Assembly (NCBI GenBank): GCA_964354655.1
Contig: CAYHAL010000002.1
Location: forward strand, 43,313 to 107,312
DNA length: 64,000 nucleotides
Direction of reading: 5' to 3'
Source: E44-bin46 sp964354655
Lineage (GTDB): Bacteria; Chloroflexota; Dehalococcoidia; Dehalococcoidales; E44-bin46
In this document: positions 23,639 to 32,840 of the stretch, piece by piece
How the letters are laid out: the number at the start of each line of letters is the position of its first letter
How positions within the stretch are numbered: position 1 is the first letter of the stretch
Made by a program: the position numbers and the translations under genes
Notes under the pieces: model-generated
Told to the model about the DNA's origin: nothing
Seen by the model: the letters and a program-made list of their open reading frames with translations, nothing else
The model's database searches: none

Positions 23639-24976
23639 CTATAGACTTTGTTGAATATCTAGGATTTTTTGGCGCAGATAGGCATCGTTGTTGATGATAT
23701 TAGCTATTTTTTTACATGCCAAGGTAGCAGTTATTGGTTCTCTCCCCCCCAGCTCTTTACCAATTTGGGTTAGTGAAATATTGGTTTCCTGCCGGATAAG
23801 ATACATTGCTACCTGACGAGCTAAAGTCGTTTCTTTGTCCCTTTTCCGGCTCTTTAAGCCTAAAGGCGTGAGCTGGAAGCTGTTGGCTACAGCATCTATT
23901 ACTTGAGCCGGGGTGATATAAGCTGCTTTGGGACGTTTAGTGGCTATATTCTCCAGGGCTTGGGCGGCTAACTCTGGGGTAATTAAAGCCCTAAGCAGTT
24001 TGGCATAAGCAATAACCCGATTTAGACTCCCTTCCAGTTCCCTTATGTTTTGCTGCATCCGCTGAGCAATAAACTCCAGCACATCTAAAGCCACATCCTG
24101 CTCCCGCTGCTTAGCCTTAGTCTGTAGAATAGCTAGGCGTGTTTCAAAGTCAGGAGCTTGGATATCAACAATTAAACCCCACTCAAAACGGGAACATAGC
24201 CTCTCCTCTACCGGAACATAGCCTCTCTTTGTTTTGCCCATAGACATAGCTTTGGGTGAGCGGTCACTGGTGATTACCATCTGGCGGTTATTGTTATGCA
24301 GCTCATTAAAGGTATGGAAGAAGCACTCTTCCGTCTGTTCCTTGCCGGTGATGAAGTGGATGTCATCAATCAACAGCATATCCACGCTTCTATATTTATT
24401 GCGGAACTCCTCGGTTTCTCTCTCTTGAATCGCTGTGATAAACTCATTGGTAAACTGCTCACTGCTAACATAAAGCACTTTAATATGCTTGGCTAGAGCG
24501 GCATGCCCAATAGCGTGTAGCAAGTGTGTCTTGCCTAAACCAGGGCCTCCGTATATAAATAGCGGATTATGGTAGCATTCTGGGCTTTCAGCTACCCCCA
24601 GAGCAGCGGCATAGGCTAAGCGATTACAGCTACCGATAACAAAGGAATCAAAGGTGTATTTTGGATTGAACATTGGCCCGGGTTCTTTCCTGAAACTATA
24701 GCTACCTGATGAATCTCGCTGCCTGGAATCTACTTGGAAGACGACTTTGATATCACGACCGGTAAGACCAATAAGTGTTTTCTCAATCAAAGACCGCTGG
24801 TTCTTATCTAAATATTCAGCGACGAAGGTATTGGGTACACCGACAACAAACTGATTATCGTGATAACTTAAACCTGCAGTTTTTTCCAGCCAAGTCAGGT
24901 AGTTTGGCTTATTGACTTGGATTTGTAGTTCACCCAAGGCAGTTTCCCAGATTTGTTGCGCCAACCCTGCGTCCAT
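23639..24976 (-). CDS. dnaA: Replication initiator DnaA with altered DNA-binding signature
   Basis: Replication initiator, 445 aa. Domain I about 1-75, short linker, AAA+ domain with Walker A GGPGLGKTH (143-151), Walker B LLIDDIHF (201-208) and LCSRFEWGL, and domain IV from about 350. The domain IV signature, normally GGRDHTTVLHACRKI, reads GGREPITATLACKKI (410-424). Thus the Asp, His and Thr that touch bases in E. coli DnaA (433-435) are Glu, Pro and Ile. ARQVAMYL keeps the Arg of the minor-groove contact. The box specificity is probably changed. Confidence 0.95.
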   Translation of the reverse strand: MDAGLAQQIWETALGELQIQVNKPNYLTWLEKTAGLSYHDNQFVVGVPNTFVAEYLDKNQRSLIEKTLIGLTGRDIKVVFQVDSRQRDSSGSYSFRKEPGPMFNPKYTFDSFVIGSCNRLAYAAALGVAESPECYHNPLFIYGGPGLGKTHLLHAIGHAALAKHIKVLYVSSEQFTNEFITAIQERETEEFRNKYRSVDMLLIDDIHFITGKEQTEECFFHTFNELHNNNRQMVITSDRSPKAMSMGKTKRGYVPVEERLCSRFEWGLIVDIQAPDFETRLAILQTKAKQREQDVALDVLEFIAQRMQQNIRELEGSLNRVIAYAKLLRALITPELAAQALENIATKRPKAAYITPAQVIDAVANSFQLTPLGLKSRKRDKETTLARQVAMYLIRQETNISLTQIGKELGGREPITATLACKKIANIINNDAYLRQKILDIQQSL

Positions 24977-25272
24977 TAGACTCCTTTAGTTAACTTTGAG
25001 CACCCTTTGTTGTTAGCTGACCGGGGAGCTTGAATGGGGCAAGGGGGAGGTAAATTAAAAATAAATTAAAAATGGGGACAATGAAATATTAGCAAAGGTT
25101 TTCGCCAAATGGCAAGGGTTCTGTTGTTGGTTGCTGGGCATTGTTGGTACCCACTTTCCCTTGCCAGGTCTGTCAGACTTTTTTGTTTGGTCAATATTTC
25201 TGTCACAGGCAGAAAACGGCTAGTTGTTACAAAATTTTTTTGATGTTAAGATTTAGCCATAGGAGGTTTAAC
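24977..25272. other. dnaA-fmt divergent intergenic region
   Basis: 296 bases between divergent dnaA and fmt. I see no canonical DnaA box, no GATTATC repeat and no RNA gene. It holds an AT-rich patch (AATTAAAAATAAATTAAAAAT, about 25053-25073), a G-rich stretch around 25110-25150, and the AGGAGG Shine-Dalgarno of fmt at its right end. It is the alternative origin location to the obgE-dnaA gap. Confidence 0.4.
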
Positions 25273-26208
25273 TTGCGACTTATCTTTATGGGTAGCCCTG
25301 AGTTTGCCGTTCCCCCTTTGGAGCACCTTATTCTTAACCATTACCAGGTGGTGGCTGTTTATACTCAACCAGATAAACCAGCCGGCAGGGGGCGTTCTCT
25401 GGTTTTTACCCCGGTGAAAAGGGCAGCAATGGCCCACAAGCTACCAGTAATACAGCCAGCCAGCTTGAAAGATGCCGAGGTTGTAGCCGAGCTGGCTGGT
25501 TTTCACCCTGACGTTATAGTGGTGGCTGCCTTTGGTCAAATCCTGCCCCAGTCGGTTTTAGACCTCCCTAGCTACGGATGTATCAATCTTCACCCATCCC
25601 TGTTACCTAGATTTAGAGGCGCCTCGCCGGTAGCCTCAGCTATTCTAGCCGGCGATGACTTTACCGGGGTTAGTGTTATGCTGATGGACCGGGGGCTAGA
25701 TACCGGTCCTATATTAGCCAGGGCGCAGATTCCTATTTCGGCGCCGGATACCACCGGCTCGCTAACTGATAAGCTGTCCTTGATAGCCGCTCAGTTGCTC
25801 CTGGAGGTCTTGCCTCACCGGTTAAGGGGTGAGCTTACTCCGCAACCTCAGAACGAAGCCGAAGCCACCTGTTCTGCCTCAACCTCCAAGAAGGAGGGTG
25901 AAATTGATTGGTATCTGCCAGCTATTGACCTATGGCGGCGGGTGCGTGCCTTTCATCCCTGGCCAGGGTGTTACACCAGATGGCAGGGAAGGCAGCTTAG
26001 GATTATTGAAGCGGTACCTCTACCCGGGGAAGGCACCGTGGAGATAGGGCAGGTAGTAGCTTTGGAGGGGGCAAAGGCTGCCTTTGGCGTTGGCACTGGT
26101 AGTGGTGTTTTAGGGGTGATAACGGTTCAAATGGCGGGGAAGCGGGCTATGTCGGCTGCCGAATTTTTGCGGGGACAGCGGCAGTTCATTGGTGCCATAC
26201 TAAAATAA
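25273..26208 (+). CDS. fmt: Methionyl-tRNA formyltransferase
   Basis: Formylates initiator Met-tRNA with 10-formyl-THF. From TTG 25273 the protein is 311 aa and begins LRLIFMGSPEFAVPPLEHL, the family N-terminus, with AGGAGGT 6-12 bases upstream. Asn/His/Asp catalytic elements are in INLHPSLLPRFRGASPV and LMDRGLDTGPIL. The open frame extends 44 codons further up, but that part is Cys-rich and unrelated. It is followed by mazG 15 bases later. Confidence 0.95.
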   Translation: MRLIFMGSPEFAVPPLEHLILNHYQVVAVYTQPDKPAGRGRSLVFTPVKRAAMAHKLPVIQPASLKDAEVVAELAGFHPDVIVVAAFGQILPQSVLDLPSYGCINLHPSLLPRFRGASPVASAILAGDDFTGVSVMLMDRGLDTGPILARAQIPISAPDTTGSLTDKLSLIAAQLLLEVLPHRLRGELTPQPQNEAEATCSASTSKKEGEIDWYLPAIDLWRRVRAFHPWPGCYTRWQGRQLRIIEAVPLPGEGTVEIGQVVALEGAKAAFGVGTGSGVLGVITVQMAGKRAMSAAEFLRGQRQFIGAILK

Positions 26209-26223
26209 GTTAAGGAGGTTAAT

Positions 26224-27003
26224 TTGTCTTTACCTGAGAACTTAAGCCAGTTTACTACCCTGGTAGATATTATTGCCCGGTTGCGTGCCCCTGACGGTTG
26301 TCCCTGGGATAGAAAACAGACCCACGCCTCGCTGCGGAAAAACCTATTGCAGGAATGCTATGAGGTGTTAGAGGCTCTGGATAAGGGGGATTCGGCTAAG
26401 CTTTGTGATGAGTTGGGCGACCTGCTGATGCAGATTGTCCTCCATGCCCAGATTGCCACTGAAGCCGGGGAATTTGAGCTAGCGGACGTATTAAAGAGCA
26501 TCAATACCAAGCTAGTCCATCGCCACCCCCACATCTTTGGCTCGGTGAAGGTAAAGGACGCTGAGGAGGTGGCAGTTAACTGGGAGGCACTAAAGCAAGA
26601 GGAGAGGGAGGCTGATATCTCTATCTTGGCGAGTGTACCCAAGCCAATGCCGGCATTAAGTTATAGCCAGGAGATTCAGCGGCGGGCGGCACAGGTTGGC
26701 TTTGACTGGAAAGATATTCATGGTGTAATTGATAAGCTGGCTGAGGAGGTTAAGGAATTTGAGCAAGCCACTAGCCAGGAGAAAGCCCGTGAGTTTGGCG
26801 ATGTGCTATTTACCCTGGCTAACATTGCCTTGCGGTTAGGCATTGATGTAGAGGCAGCGCTCAGGCAGGCAAACCAGCGCTTCTATCAGCGCTTTAATTA
26901 TATGGAAGAGGTCTGCCGCCAGCGCGGGTTAAACTTTAGCCAGCTATCCTTTGACCAGCAAAACGCCCTGTGGGAGGAAGCCAAGAGAAAGGTAGAAGAG
27001 TAA
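26224..27003 (+). CDS. mazG: Nucleoside triphosphate pyrophosphohydrolase MazG
   Basis: All-alpha NTP pyrophosphatase, 259 aa with the two MazG domains of the long form. The first has CPWDRKQTHASLRKNLLEE-like sequence and the EExxE...ExxD metal pattern (ECYEVLEAL, CDELGDLL). The second has EEVKEFEQA and EFGDVLFTL. The start is TTG 26224 behind AAGGAGG. It is probably co-transcribed with fmt and ends 4 bases before the oppositely oriented tRNA-Pro. Confidence 0.92.
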   Translation: MSLPENLSQFTTLVDIIARLRAPDGCPWDRKQTHASLRKNLLQECYEVLEALDKGDSAKLCDELGDLLMQIVLHAQIATEAGEFELADVLKSINTKLVHRHPHIFGSVKVKDAEEVAVNWEALKQEEREADISILASVPKPMPALSYSQEIQRRAAQVGFDWKDIHGVIDKLAEEVKEFEQATSQEKAREFGDVLFTLANIALRLGIDVEAALRQANQRFYQRFNYMEEVCRQRGLNFSQLSFDQQNALWEEAKRKVEE

Positions 27004-27007
27004 AATG

Positions 27008-27081
27008 TCGGGGCGAGTGGACTTGAACCACCGACCTCAGCGTCCCGAACGCTGCGCGCTACCAAACTGCGCTACGCCCCG
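27008..27081 (-). tRNA. tRNA-Pro (anticodon CGG)
   Basis: 74-nt cloverleaf read on the minus strand. The 7-bp acceptor stem CGGGGCG/CGCCCCG is followed by discriminator A. Anticodon stem-loop CAGCG-TTCGGGA-CGCTG gives CGG. The T-arm contains GGTTCAAGTCC. CCA is not encoded. Confidence 0.93.
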
Positions 27082-27140
27082 CAAGCATTATTATAGGCGG
27101 ATTTGACCTCTTCAGCAAGAATATGAGCTAAAAAATTATG

Positions 27141-27313
27141 TTCCCCCTCTCCTTTGGAGGAGAAATTTGAGGGAGAAAATATTAAGATATTAAAGGGAGT
27201 TAAAGAGGGGCTTTGCCCCTACCCTACAATTATAGAGCGTCAAAGAGGGACGAAGTCCCTCTTAAAAAATCCTCCCCTTGATAAGGGGAAGGGGATAAAG
27301 GGGATAGGGTTAC
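27141..27313. repeat. Interspersed mosaic palindromic repeat, copy 5
   Basis: Degenerate copy between tRNA-Pro and the gapped phosphoglycerate-mutase-like gene. It has CTCCTTTGGAGGAG, GAGGGGCTTTGCCCCT, GAGGGACGAAGTCCCTC and a broken CCCCTTGATAAGGGG palindrome, then GGGATAGGGTTACC as in copy 4. It ends 7 bases before the ATG at 27320. Confidence 0.75.
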
Positions 27314-27319
27314 CAAAAG

Positions 27320-28266
27320 ATGAAGTATTGTATTTTGATAATTGACGGTGCTTCCGGTTGGCNNNNNNNNNNNNNNNNNNNNNNNNNNNNNNNNNNNNNN
27401 NNNNNNNNNNNNNNNNNNNNNNNNNNNNNNNNNNNNNNNNNNNNNNNNNNNNNNNNNNNNNNACCCTCGGTAGCGATAAAATACACTTTTACCCCGGCGT
27501 CAGCTACCGACATATCTGCCTATTAAAAGGGAGAGATGATACTCTCCTGGCTACTTGCACTCCGCCTCATGATATCCACGATAAGCCCATTGACCAGTTT
27601 CTGCCCAAAGGTCCGGGAAGCGACCTATTGCTGGACTTGATGAAACGCTCAGAAGCTGTCCTCCGAGACCATCCGGTGAATATAGAGAGGCGGTCTCGCG
27701 GTGATATCCCAGCGACCATGATATGGCTCTTTTGGGGTAGTGGCAAGATACCTGACATGCCGCCATTTAAGCAGACTTACCGTCTTAGTGCCGCCATGAC
27801 ATCTGGGGTTGACCTCCTCCGGGGCTTAGCCCGAATGGTAGGCATGAAGATATTAGATATACCCGGGGTAACTGATGGTCTGGACAACGACTATACTGCT
27901 CAGGTGGCTGGTGCCCTAAACGCCCTTGATGACCATGATTTGGTGGTTATTCATGTTGAGGCGCCGGATGAGGCGGCTCATGCTGGCTCCATTGATGATA
28001 AGATAGAGGCTATCCAGAGGATAGACGGAGAGGTCTTAAGCCAGCTCCGCTCCTGGCAGCCAGGCTCCCTTCGTCTACTAGTCATGCCCGACCACTCCAC
28101 CCCGCTCCAGACCCAGACCCATGTTGCCGACCCGGTGCCATTTATGCTCTGGGGACCAGGTTTTACGGCTAATGGGGCAAAAAGATTCACCGAATCCGAA
28201 GCCAAAAAAGTAGGTTTTTTTATTGACAACGGGTATAATATTATGAATATGTTGATAAGGGTGTAG
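27320..28266 (+). CDS. Phosphoglycerate-mutase-like protein, proposed homoserine kinase, split by an assembly gap
   Basis: Alkaline-phosphatase-superfamily protein of the archaeal ApgM type. ATG 27320 gives MKYCILIIDGASGW (the metal-site N-terminus). After the gap the frame resumes with FYPGVSYRHICLLKG, then DNDYTAQVAGALNAL, VIHVEAPDEAAHAG and VMPDHSTPLQTQTH. The related family without proven mutase activity is called proposed homoserine kinase; lysC directly downstream supports that role in threonine synthesis. The two parts are in different frames for a 100-base gap, so the N run is not the true length. Roughly 115 residues of the family are missing. Confidence 0.8.
27363..27462. other. Assembly gap of 100 N
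   Basis: Exactly 100 N, a common placeholder for unknown gap size. It falls inside the phosphoglycerate-mutase-like gene, just after repeat copy 5, whose hairpins may have broken the assembly. Confidence 0.99.
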
Positions 28267-28293
28267 TAAAATATCTGTCTTTTGAGGTAAAAA

Positions 28294-29514
28294 GTGGCAC
28301 TAATTGTCCAAAAGTATGGCGGGACTTCGGTGGCTAATGCTGAGCGGATTAAGAATGTAGCTCGGCGGATAGCCCAGGCTAAGGATAAGGGCGACCAGGT
28401 AGTGGTTGTCGTCTCAGCCATGGGAGATACCACCGACGAGCTCATTGAGCTAGCCCACCAGGTTACCACGCAACCCAGTGAGAGGGAGCTTGACGTTCTC
28501 CTGTCCACCGGTGAGATTGTCTCCAGCACCTTGCTGGCAATGACGCTGCGGGATATGGGTTACGAGGCTATCAGCCTAAGCGGGGCTCAGGCAGGGATAC
28601 AGACCGATTCAGCCTATAGCCGGGCTCGAATCCTGAAGGTTGAATCCAAAAGGGTGGTTAAGGAGCTGGAGGAGGGGAAGATTGTCATCGTTGCCGGCTT
28701 TCAGGGTATTACCGGTGACATGGATATAACCACCCTGGGGCGGGGTGGCTCGGATACTACAGCGGTGGCTCTGGCTGCCAGCCTCGGGGCTGAGGTGTGT
28801 CAGATATATACCGACGTTGACGGAGTCTATACTGCTGACCCGCGACTTGTCCCCGAGGCTCGCCGCTTGGACGAGATTGGCTATGAGGAGATGCTGGAGC
28901 TGGCAACCTATGGAGCCAAGGTGATGCACCCACGGGCAGTTGAGCTGGGGGAGCTGTTTAATATTCCGATTCTGGTAGCCTCTAGCTTCACCCAAAATCC
29001 AGGTACATTAATTCATGGAGGAGTGTCTATGGAAGTCAGAAATAAGGTGAGGAGTATAGCTTATGACCTTGATGTGGCTAAGATAACAGTGGTTGGTGTT
29101 CCTGACCAACCAGGTATTGCTGCTTCCATCTTCCAGCCCTTAGCCAGGGCTGGCATCAGTATTGATACCATCGTCCAGAACGCCGGTATTAATAAAATCA
29201 CTGATTTGACCTTTACCGTGGCTAAAAGCGATTTGGCTGGGGCAATGCGTGTGATGGAGCCTATAGCCAAGTCAATTGGGGCTAGGGAATGTGTCGGTGA
29301 TTCCAAATTGGGCAAGGTTAGCATTATTGGCACTGGGATGCAGAATACCCCCGGCTTTGCGGCTGGAATGTTTGACACCCTTAGTCGGCAGAACATAAAT
29401 ATCCAGCTCATCACTACTTCAGAGATAAGAATAACCTGCATTATTGATGAGACTAGGGTTAAGGATGCGGTTCGTGCCTTGCACCAGGCATTTGAGGTAG
29501 AAATGGAGGCATAA
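28294..29514 (+). CDS. lysC: Aspartate kinase
   Basis: Phosphorylates aspartate, the first step to lysine, threonine and methionine. 406 aa, monofunctional. VQKYGGTSVANAERI near the N-terminus, LSTGEIVSSTLL, GRGGSDTTAVALAASL and VYTADPRLVPEARRL in the kinase domain. Two ACT domains occupy about 265-406 (VPDQPGIAASIFQPLA, IIGTGMQNTPGFAAGMF), so feedback control is likely. GTG start at 28294. It follows the proposed homoserine kinase by 27 bases. Confidence 0.95.
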   Translation: MALIVQKYGGTSVANAERIKNVARRIAQAKDKGDQVVVVVSAMGDTTDELIELAHQVTTQPSERELDVLLSTGEIVSSTLLAMTLRDMGYEAISLSGAQAGIQTDSAYSRARILKVESKRVVKELEEGKIVIVAGFQGITGDMDITTLGRGGSDTTAVALAASLGAEVCQIYTDVDGVYTADPRLVPEARRLDEIGYEEMLELATYGAKVMHPRAVELGELFNIPILVASSFTQNPGTLIHGGVSMEVRNKVRSIAYDLDVAKITVVGVPDQPGIAASIFQPLARAGISIDTIVQNAGINKITDLTFTVAKSDLAGAMRVMEPIAKSIGARECVGDSKLGKVSIIGTGMQNTPGFAAGMFDTLSRQNINIQLITTSEIRITCIIDETRVKDAVRALHQAFEVEMEA

Positions 29515-29524
29515 GAGGTAGAGG

Positions 29525-30355
29525 ATGACGTATCAGGAAGAGGAACAGGCAGGACTAAGACGGCGGCGCAGTAAACAAGCAATCGCCCTAGCCATGCAAG
29601 GTCGGTGGCGGGAGGCGATAGTGGCTAACCAGAGCCTGATAGAAAGCTTCCCCAACGATGTCAATGCTTATAACCGACTGGGTAGAGCCCATATGGAACT
29701 AGGTGAGTATTCTCAGGCGAAGGAAGCCTACCGCCGGGCTTTAGAGCTTGACCCTTATAATACGATTGCCAGGAAGAACCTTGAGCGTTTATCCCGTTTG
29801 GGGGAAGCCGTGGTCGGTTTACAGGAGGATTCTCACCACGTCGAGCCGCAACATTTCGTTGAGGAAACCGGTAAGGCTGGGGTGGTTAACCTTTATCGCC
29901 TCGGCTCCTGGGAAGTGCTAGCCAAGATGGTGGCTGGCGATAAGGCATATTTGAAGATAGATGGGTCTAGTTTGATTGTGGGAAATGCTCAAGGTGAGTA
30001 TCTGGGGCAGGTCGAACCTAAGCATGAGCAGCGACTTATGAAATTGATGGAGGGTGGGAATAAGTATAGCGCGGCTATTATCAGCTCGACGGAAGGGATA
30101 GTAACCGTCATCGTCAGAGAGGTCTATCAGGACCCCAGTCAAGCGGGGAAGCTTTCCTTTCCTGCCAAGGATTTTAAGAGCCCCCGGCCGTATATTAGCG
30201 ATAGAATAGTTAGGCGGGAGTTAGAAGAATTTGGGGAGGTAGAGGAAGAGGAGGCAGTGGAAGAGGCGCCTGGCTATACTATAGTCGGCGGCGAGGAAGA
30301 AGTGGAATTATCGCCTGAGGAGTCCCTTGACAAGGAGGATGATAGTGAGGCTTAG
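29525..30355 (+). CDS. TPR-repeat protein with acidic C-terminus
   Basis: 276 aa. Two tetratricopeptide repeats lie at about 20-90 (WREAIVANQSLIESFPNDVNAYNRLGRAHMELGEYSQAKEAYRRALELDP). A conserved-looking middle domain of unknown type (YLKIDGSSLIVGNAQGEYLG, about 145-215) follows, then a strongly acidic tail (EEEEAVEEAPGYT to the end). No signal peptide. It is 10 bases after lysC and 14 before gyrA, so probably in one operon. The function is unknown. Confidence 0.75.
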   Translation: MTYQEEEQAGLRRRRSKQAIALAMQGRWREAIVANQSLIESFPNDVNAYNRLGRAHMELGEYSQAKEAYRRALELDPYNTIARKNLERLSRLGEAVVGLQEDSHHVEPQHFVEETGKAGVVNLYRLGSWEVLAKMVAGDKAYLKIDGSSLIVGNAQGEYLGQVEPKHEQRLMKLMEGGNKYSAAIISSTEGIVTVIVREVYQDPSQAGKLSFPAKDFKSPRPYISDRIVRRELEEFGEVEEEEAVEEAPGYTIVGGEEEVELSPEESLDKEDDSEA

Positions 30356-30369
30356 GAGGTTCAACCAAT

Positions 30370-32826
30370 ATGGTTTTAGGCAAGACTAAACCGGTAAACA
30401 TTGAGGACGAGGTAAAAAGCTCTTATCTTGACTATGCGATGAGTGTTATCATTTCCCGTGCCTTGCCTGATGTGCGGGATGGGCTAAAGCCGGTTCACCG
30501 ACGTATCCTTTATGCTATGGATGGTCTGGGGCTAAGTCACACCAGCCCCTATAAAAAGAGCGCCCGTGTTGTTGGTGAGGTATTGGGTAAATACCATCCT
30601 CACGGTGATGCCTCGGTTTATGATGCCATGGTGCGTATGGCGCAGGATTTCTCTATGCGATATGTCCTGGTTGATGGGCAGGGCAATTTCGGCAGTATGG
30701 ATAATGACCCCCCAGCCGCTATGCGTTATACCGAGGTACGCTTGGCTCCCATTTCTGAGCAGATGTTGGTTGACATTGAAAAGGATACCGTTGACTTTAT
30801 GCCCAACTTTGACGATAGCCTTAAGGAGCCGGTGGTCTTGCCCACTCGCTTGCCCAATCTACTGGTTAATGGCAGCGCCGGGATTGCGGTCGGGATGGCT
30901 ACCAATATCCCCCCGCATAATCTAGGTGAGGTCTGTGATGCCATCTCTTATCTCATTGACCACCCCGACGCCATGGTTAACGAGCTTATGCAATTTATTA
31001 AAGGCCCTGATTTCCCCACCGCTGGTATTATCCTGGGGCAGGAGGGGATTAAGAGTGCCTATGCCACCGGGCATGGCAGGGTGGTAGTTCAGGCTAAGGC
31101 TAGTATAGGCGATGCTTCGGAGGCCGGACGTTGCCAAATAGTGGTTGCCGAACTTCCGTATCAGACGAATAAGGCTGCCCTGGTAGAGAGGATAGCCGAG
31201 CTGGTCAAGGATAAGAAAATCAGGGGCATTAGCGAGCTGCGTGATGAGTCAGACCGTCAGGGTATGCGTATTGTCATTGAGCTGAGGAAGGATGCCCAGC
31301 CGAAGCAAGTGCTTAATAACCTCTATAAATATACCGCAATGCAGTCGGCTTTCTTTGTTAACATGCTGGCTCTGGTTGATGGTCAGCCCAGGGTGATTAG
31401 CCTTAAAGAGGTGCTTCAGCACTATATAGATTTTCGCCGTGAGGTTATCACTCGGCGCTCTCGGTTTGAACTAAAACAGGCTAAGGAGAGAGCTCATATC
31501 TTGGAAGGGTTTAGAATCGCTTTGGACCAAATAGATAGGGTGGTTACTACTATCCGAAAATCGGAAACGGCTGATATGGCTCGCCAGAAGCTTATGGCTG
31601 ACTTTGGCTTATCTCAGGCTCAGGCGCAAGCTATCCTTGATATGCAGTTACGCCGACTGGCTAATTTGGAACGGCGCAAGATACTTGATGAGTATGCCGA
31701 GGTAGTAAGAAATATTGCTTATTTGGAAGACCTTCTAGCTAACCCAAGGCGAATACTCATCTTGATACAGGAAGAGGTGAATGAATTAAAGTCTAAATAT
31801 GGTGACCCACGGCAGACTCAGATAACGGAGCAGGAGGTGGTGGAATTTCGTGATGAAGACCTCATCCCCCACCAAAGAGTGGTAATAACGCTCAGCAATC
31901 GGGGGTTTATCAAATGGCTGCCGTCTCGTGCCTATGAGCCTCAGCAGCGGGGTGGCAAGGGCGTTATTGGCATGGTAACCAGGGAGGAAGACACGGTGAG
32001 GCTCTTGGCGGTGACTGATACCCACGCTCAGCTCCTTTTCTTTACCAACCTGGGCAAGGTGTTTCGGATTAAGTGCTATGAAATCCCACCCGATAGCTCC
32101 CGGATGGCTAAAGGGATGGCGATAGTTAATCTTTTCCCTATCACTGAGGGTGAGAGGGTTACGGCTATGGTTGCGGTGACTGATTTTAAGCCTGACGCCT
32201 ACCTGGTGATGGCTACAGGCCAGGGCGAGGTTAAAAAGACAGCTATGGGAAATTTCACTTCGGTTCGGAGTAGCGGGCTTATCGCGATGGATTTGGCTGA
32301 AGGCGATGAGCTGGTGGCAGCCAGTATGGCTACCGACCAGGATGATGTGGTATTGGTAACCCAGAAGGGGCGGGCAATAAGATTTTCTGTATCCGAGTTA
32401 AGGGCTAGCTCCAGAACTAGTGGTGGGGTATGTGGCATCCGTTTGCTGCCTGGTGACCGGGTAATTGGTATGGATGTCGTTTATCCTGATTCCTTTCTTT
32501 TAGCTGTTACCACCGGCGGCTTCGGTAAACTTACCTCAATTGGCGAGTATCCACGACAACATCGTGCTGGCAGCGGAGTAAGGACTTTTAAGCTTACCGG
32601 AAAAACGGGTGAGGTAGCTGCTGCCAGATTGGTTTCCCAGTCTCAACAGCTAATGATTATATCAGCCGATGGCATTGTCATCCGCACCCCGGTGAAGGGA
32701 AAAGACCCAAGGTCAAGCATTCCTATCCAGAAAAGGGGCACCCAGGGGGCAAGGCTGATGAGGCTTGGCCAAGGTGATAAGGTGGTGGCTACCGCCTGCT
32801 TTGATCAGTCCTTGAGCCCCAGTTAG
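30370..32826 (+). CDS. gyrA: DNA gyrase subunit A
   Basis: Cleavage-religation subunit, 818 aa. The catalytic Tyr is in AAMRYTEVRL. The quinolone region reads HPHGDASVYDAMVRMAQ, with Ala at the E. coli Ser83 position. The GyrA box QQRGGKG (about residue 520) is followed by a six-bladed beta-pinwheel with repeated VTDxxAQLLFFT/VVLVTQKGRAIRF patterns; the GyrA box marks gyrase rather than topoisomerase IV. It follows the TPR gene closely. Confidence 0.96.
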   Translation: MVLGKTKPVNIEDEVKSSYLDYAMSVIISRALPDVRDGLKPVHRRILYAMDGLGLSHTSPYKKSARVVGEVLGKYHPHGDASVYDAMVRMAQDFSMRYVLVDGQGNFGSMDNDPPAAMRYTEVRLAPISEQMLVDIEKDTVDFMPNFDDSLKEPVVLPTRLPNLLVNGSAGIAVGMATNIPPHNLGEVCDAISYLIDHPDAMVNELMQFIKGPDFPTAGIILGQEGIKSAYATGHGRVVVQAKASIGDASEAGRCQIVVAELPYQTNKAALVERIAELVKDKKIRGISELRDESDRQGMRIVIELRKDAQPKQVLNNLYKYTAMQSAFFVNMLALVDGQPRVISLKEVLQHYIDFRREVITRRSRFELKQAKERAHILEGFRIALDQIDRVVTTIRKSETADMARQKLMADFGLSQAQAQAILDMQLRRLANLERRKILDEYAEVVRNIAYLEDLLANPRRILILIQEEVNELKSKYGDPRQTQITEQEVVEFRDEDLIPHQRVVITLSNRGFIKWLPSRAYEPQQRGGKGVIGMVTREEDTVRLLAVTDTHAQLLFFTNLGKVFRIKCYEIPPDSSRMAKGMAIVNLFPITEGERVTAMVAVTDFKPDAYLVMATGQGEVKKTAMGNFTSVRSSGLIAMDLAEGDELVAASMATDQDDVVLVTQKGRAIRFSVSELRASSRTSGGVCGIRLLPGDRVIGMDVVYPDSFLLAVTTGGFGKLTSIGEYPRQHRAGSGVRTFKLTGKTGEVAAARLVSQSQQLMIISADGIVIRTPVKGKDPRSSIPIQKRGTQGARLMRLGQGDKVVATACFDQSLSPS

Positions 32827-32840
32827 GAGAAGGTCCGTAG

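Noticed and set aside
25141..25272. 44-codon N-terminal extension of fmt
   Set aside because: Cys-rich and unrelated to the family; TTG 25273 has a strong Shine-Dalgarno and the exact family N-terminus.
27310..27526. Frames running through the N gap
   Set aside because: Artefacts of the 100 N having no stop codons.
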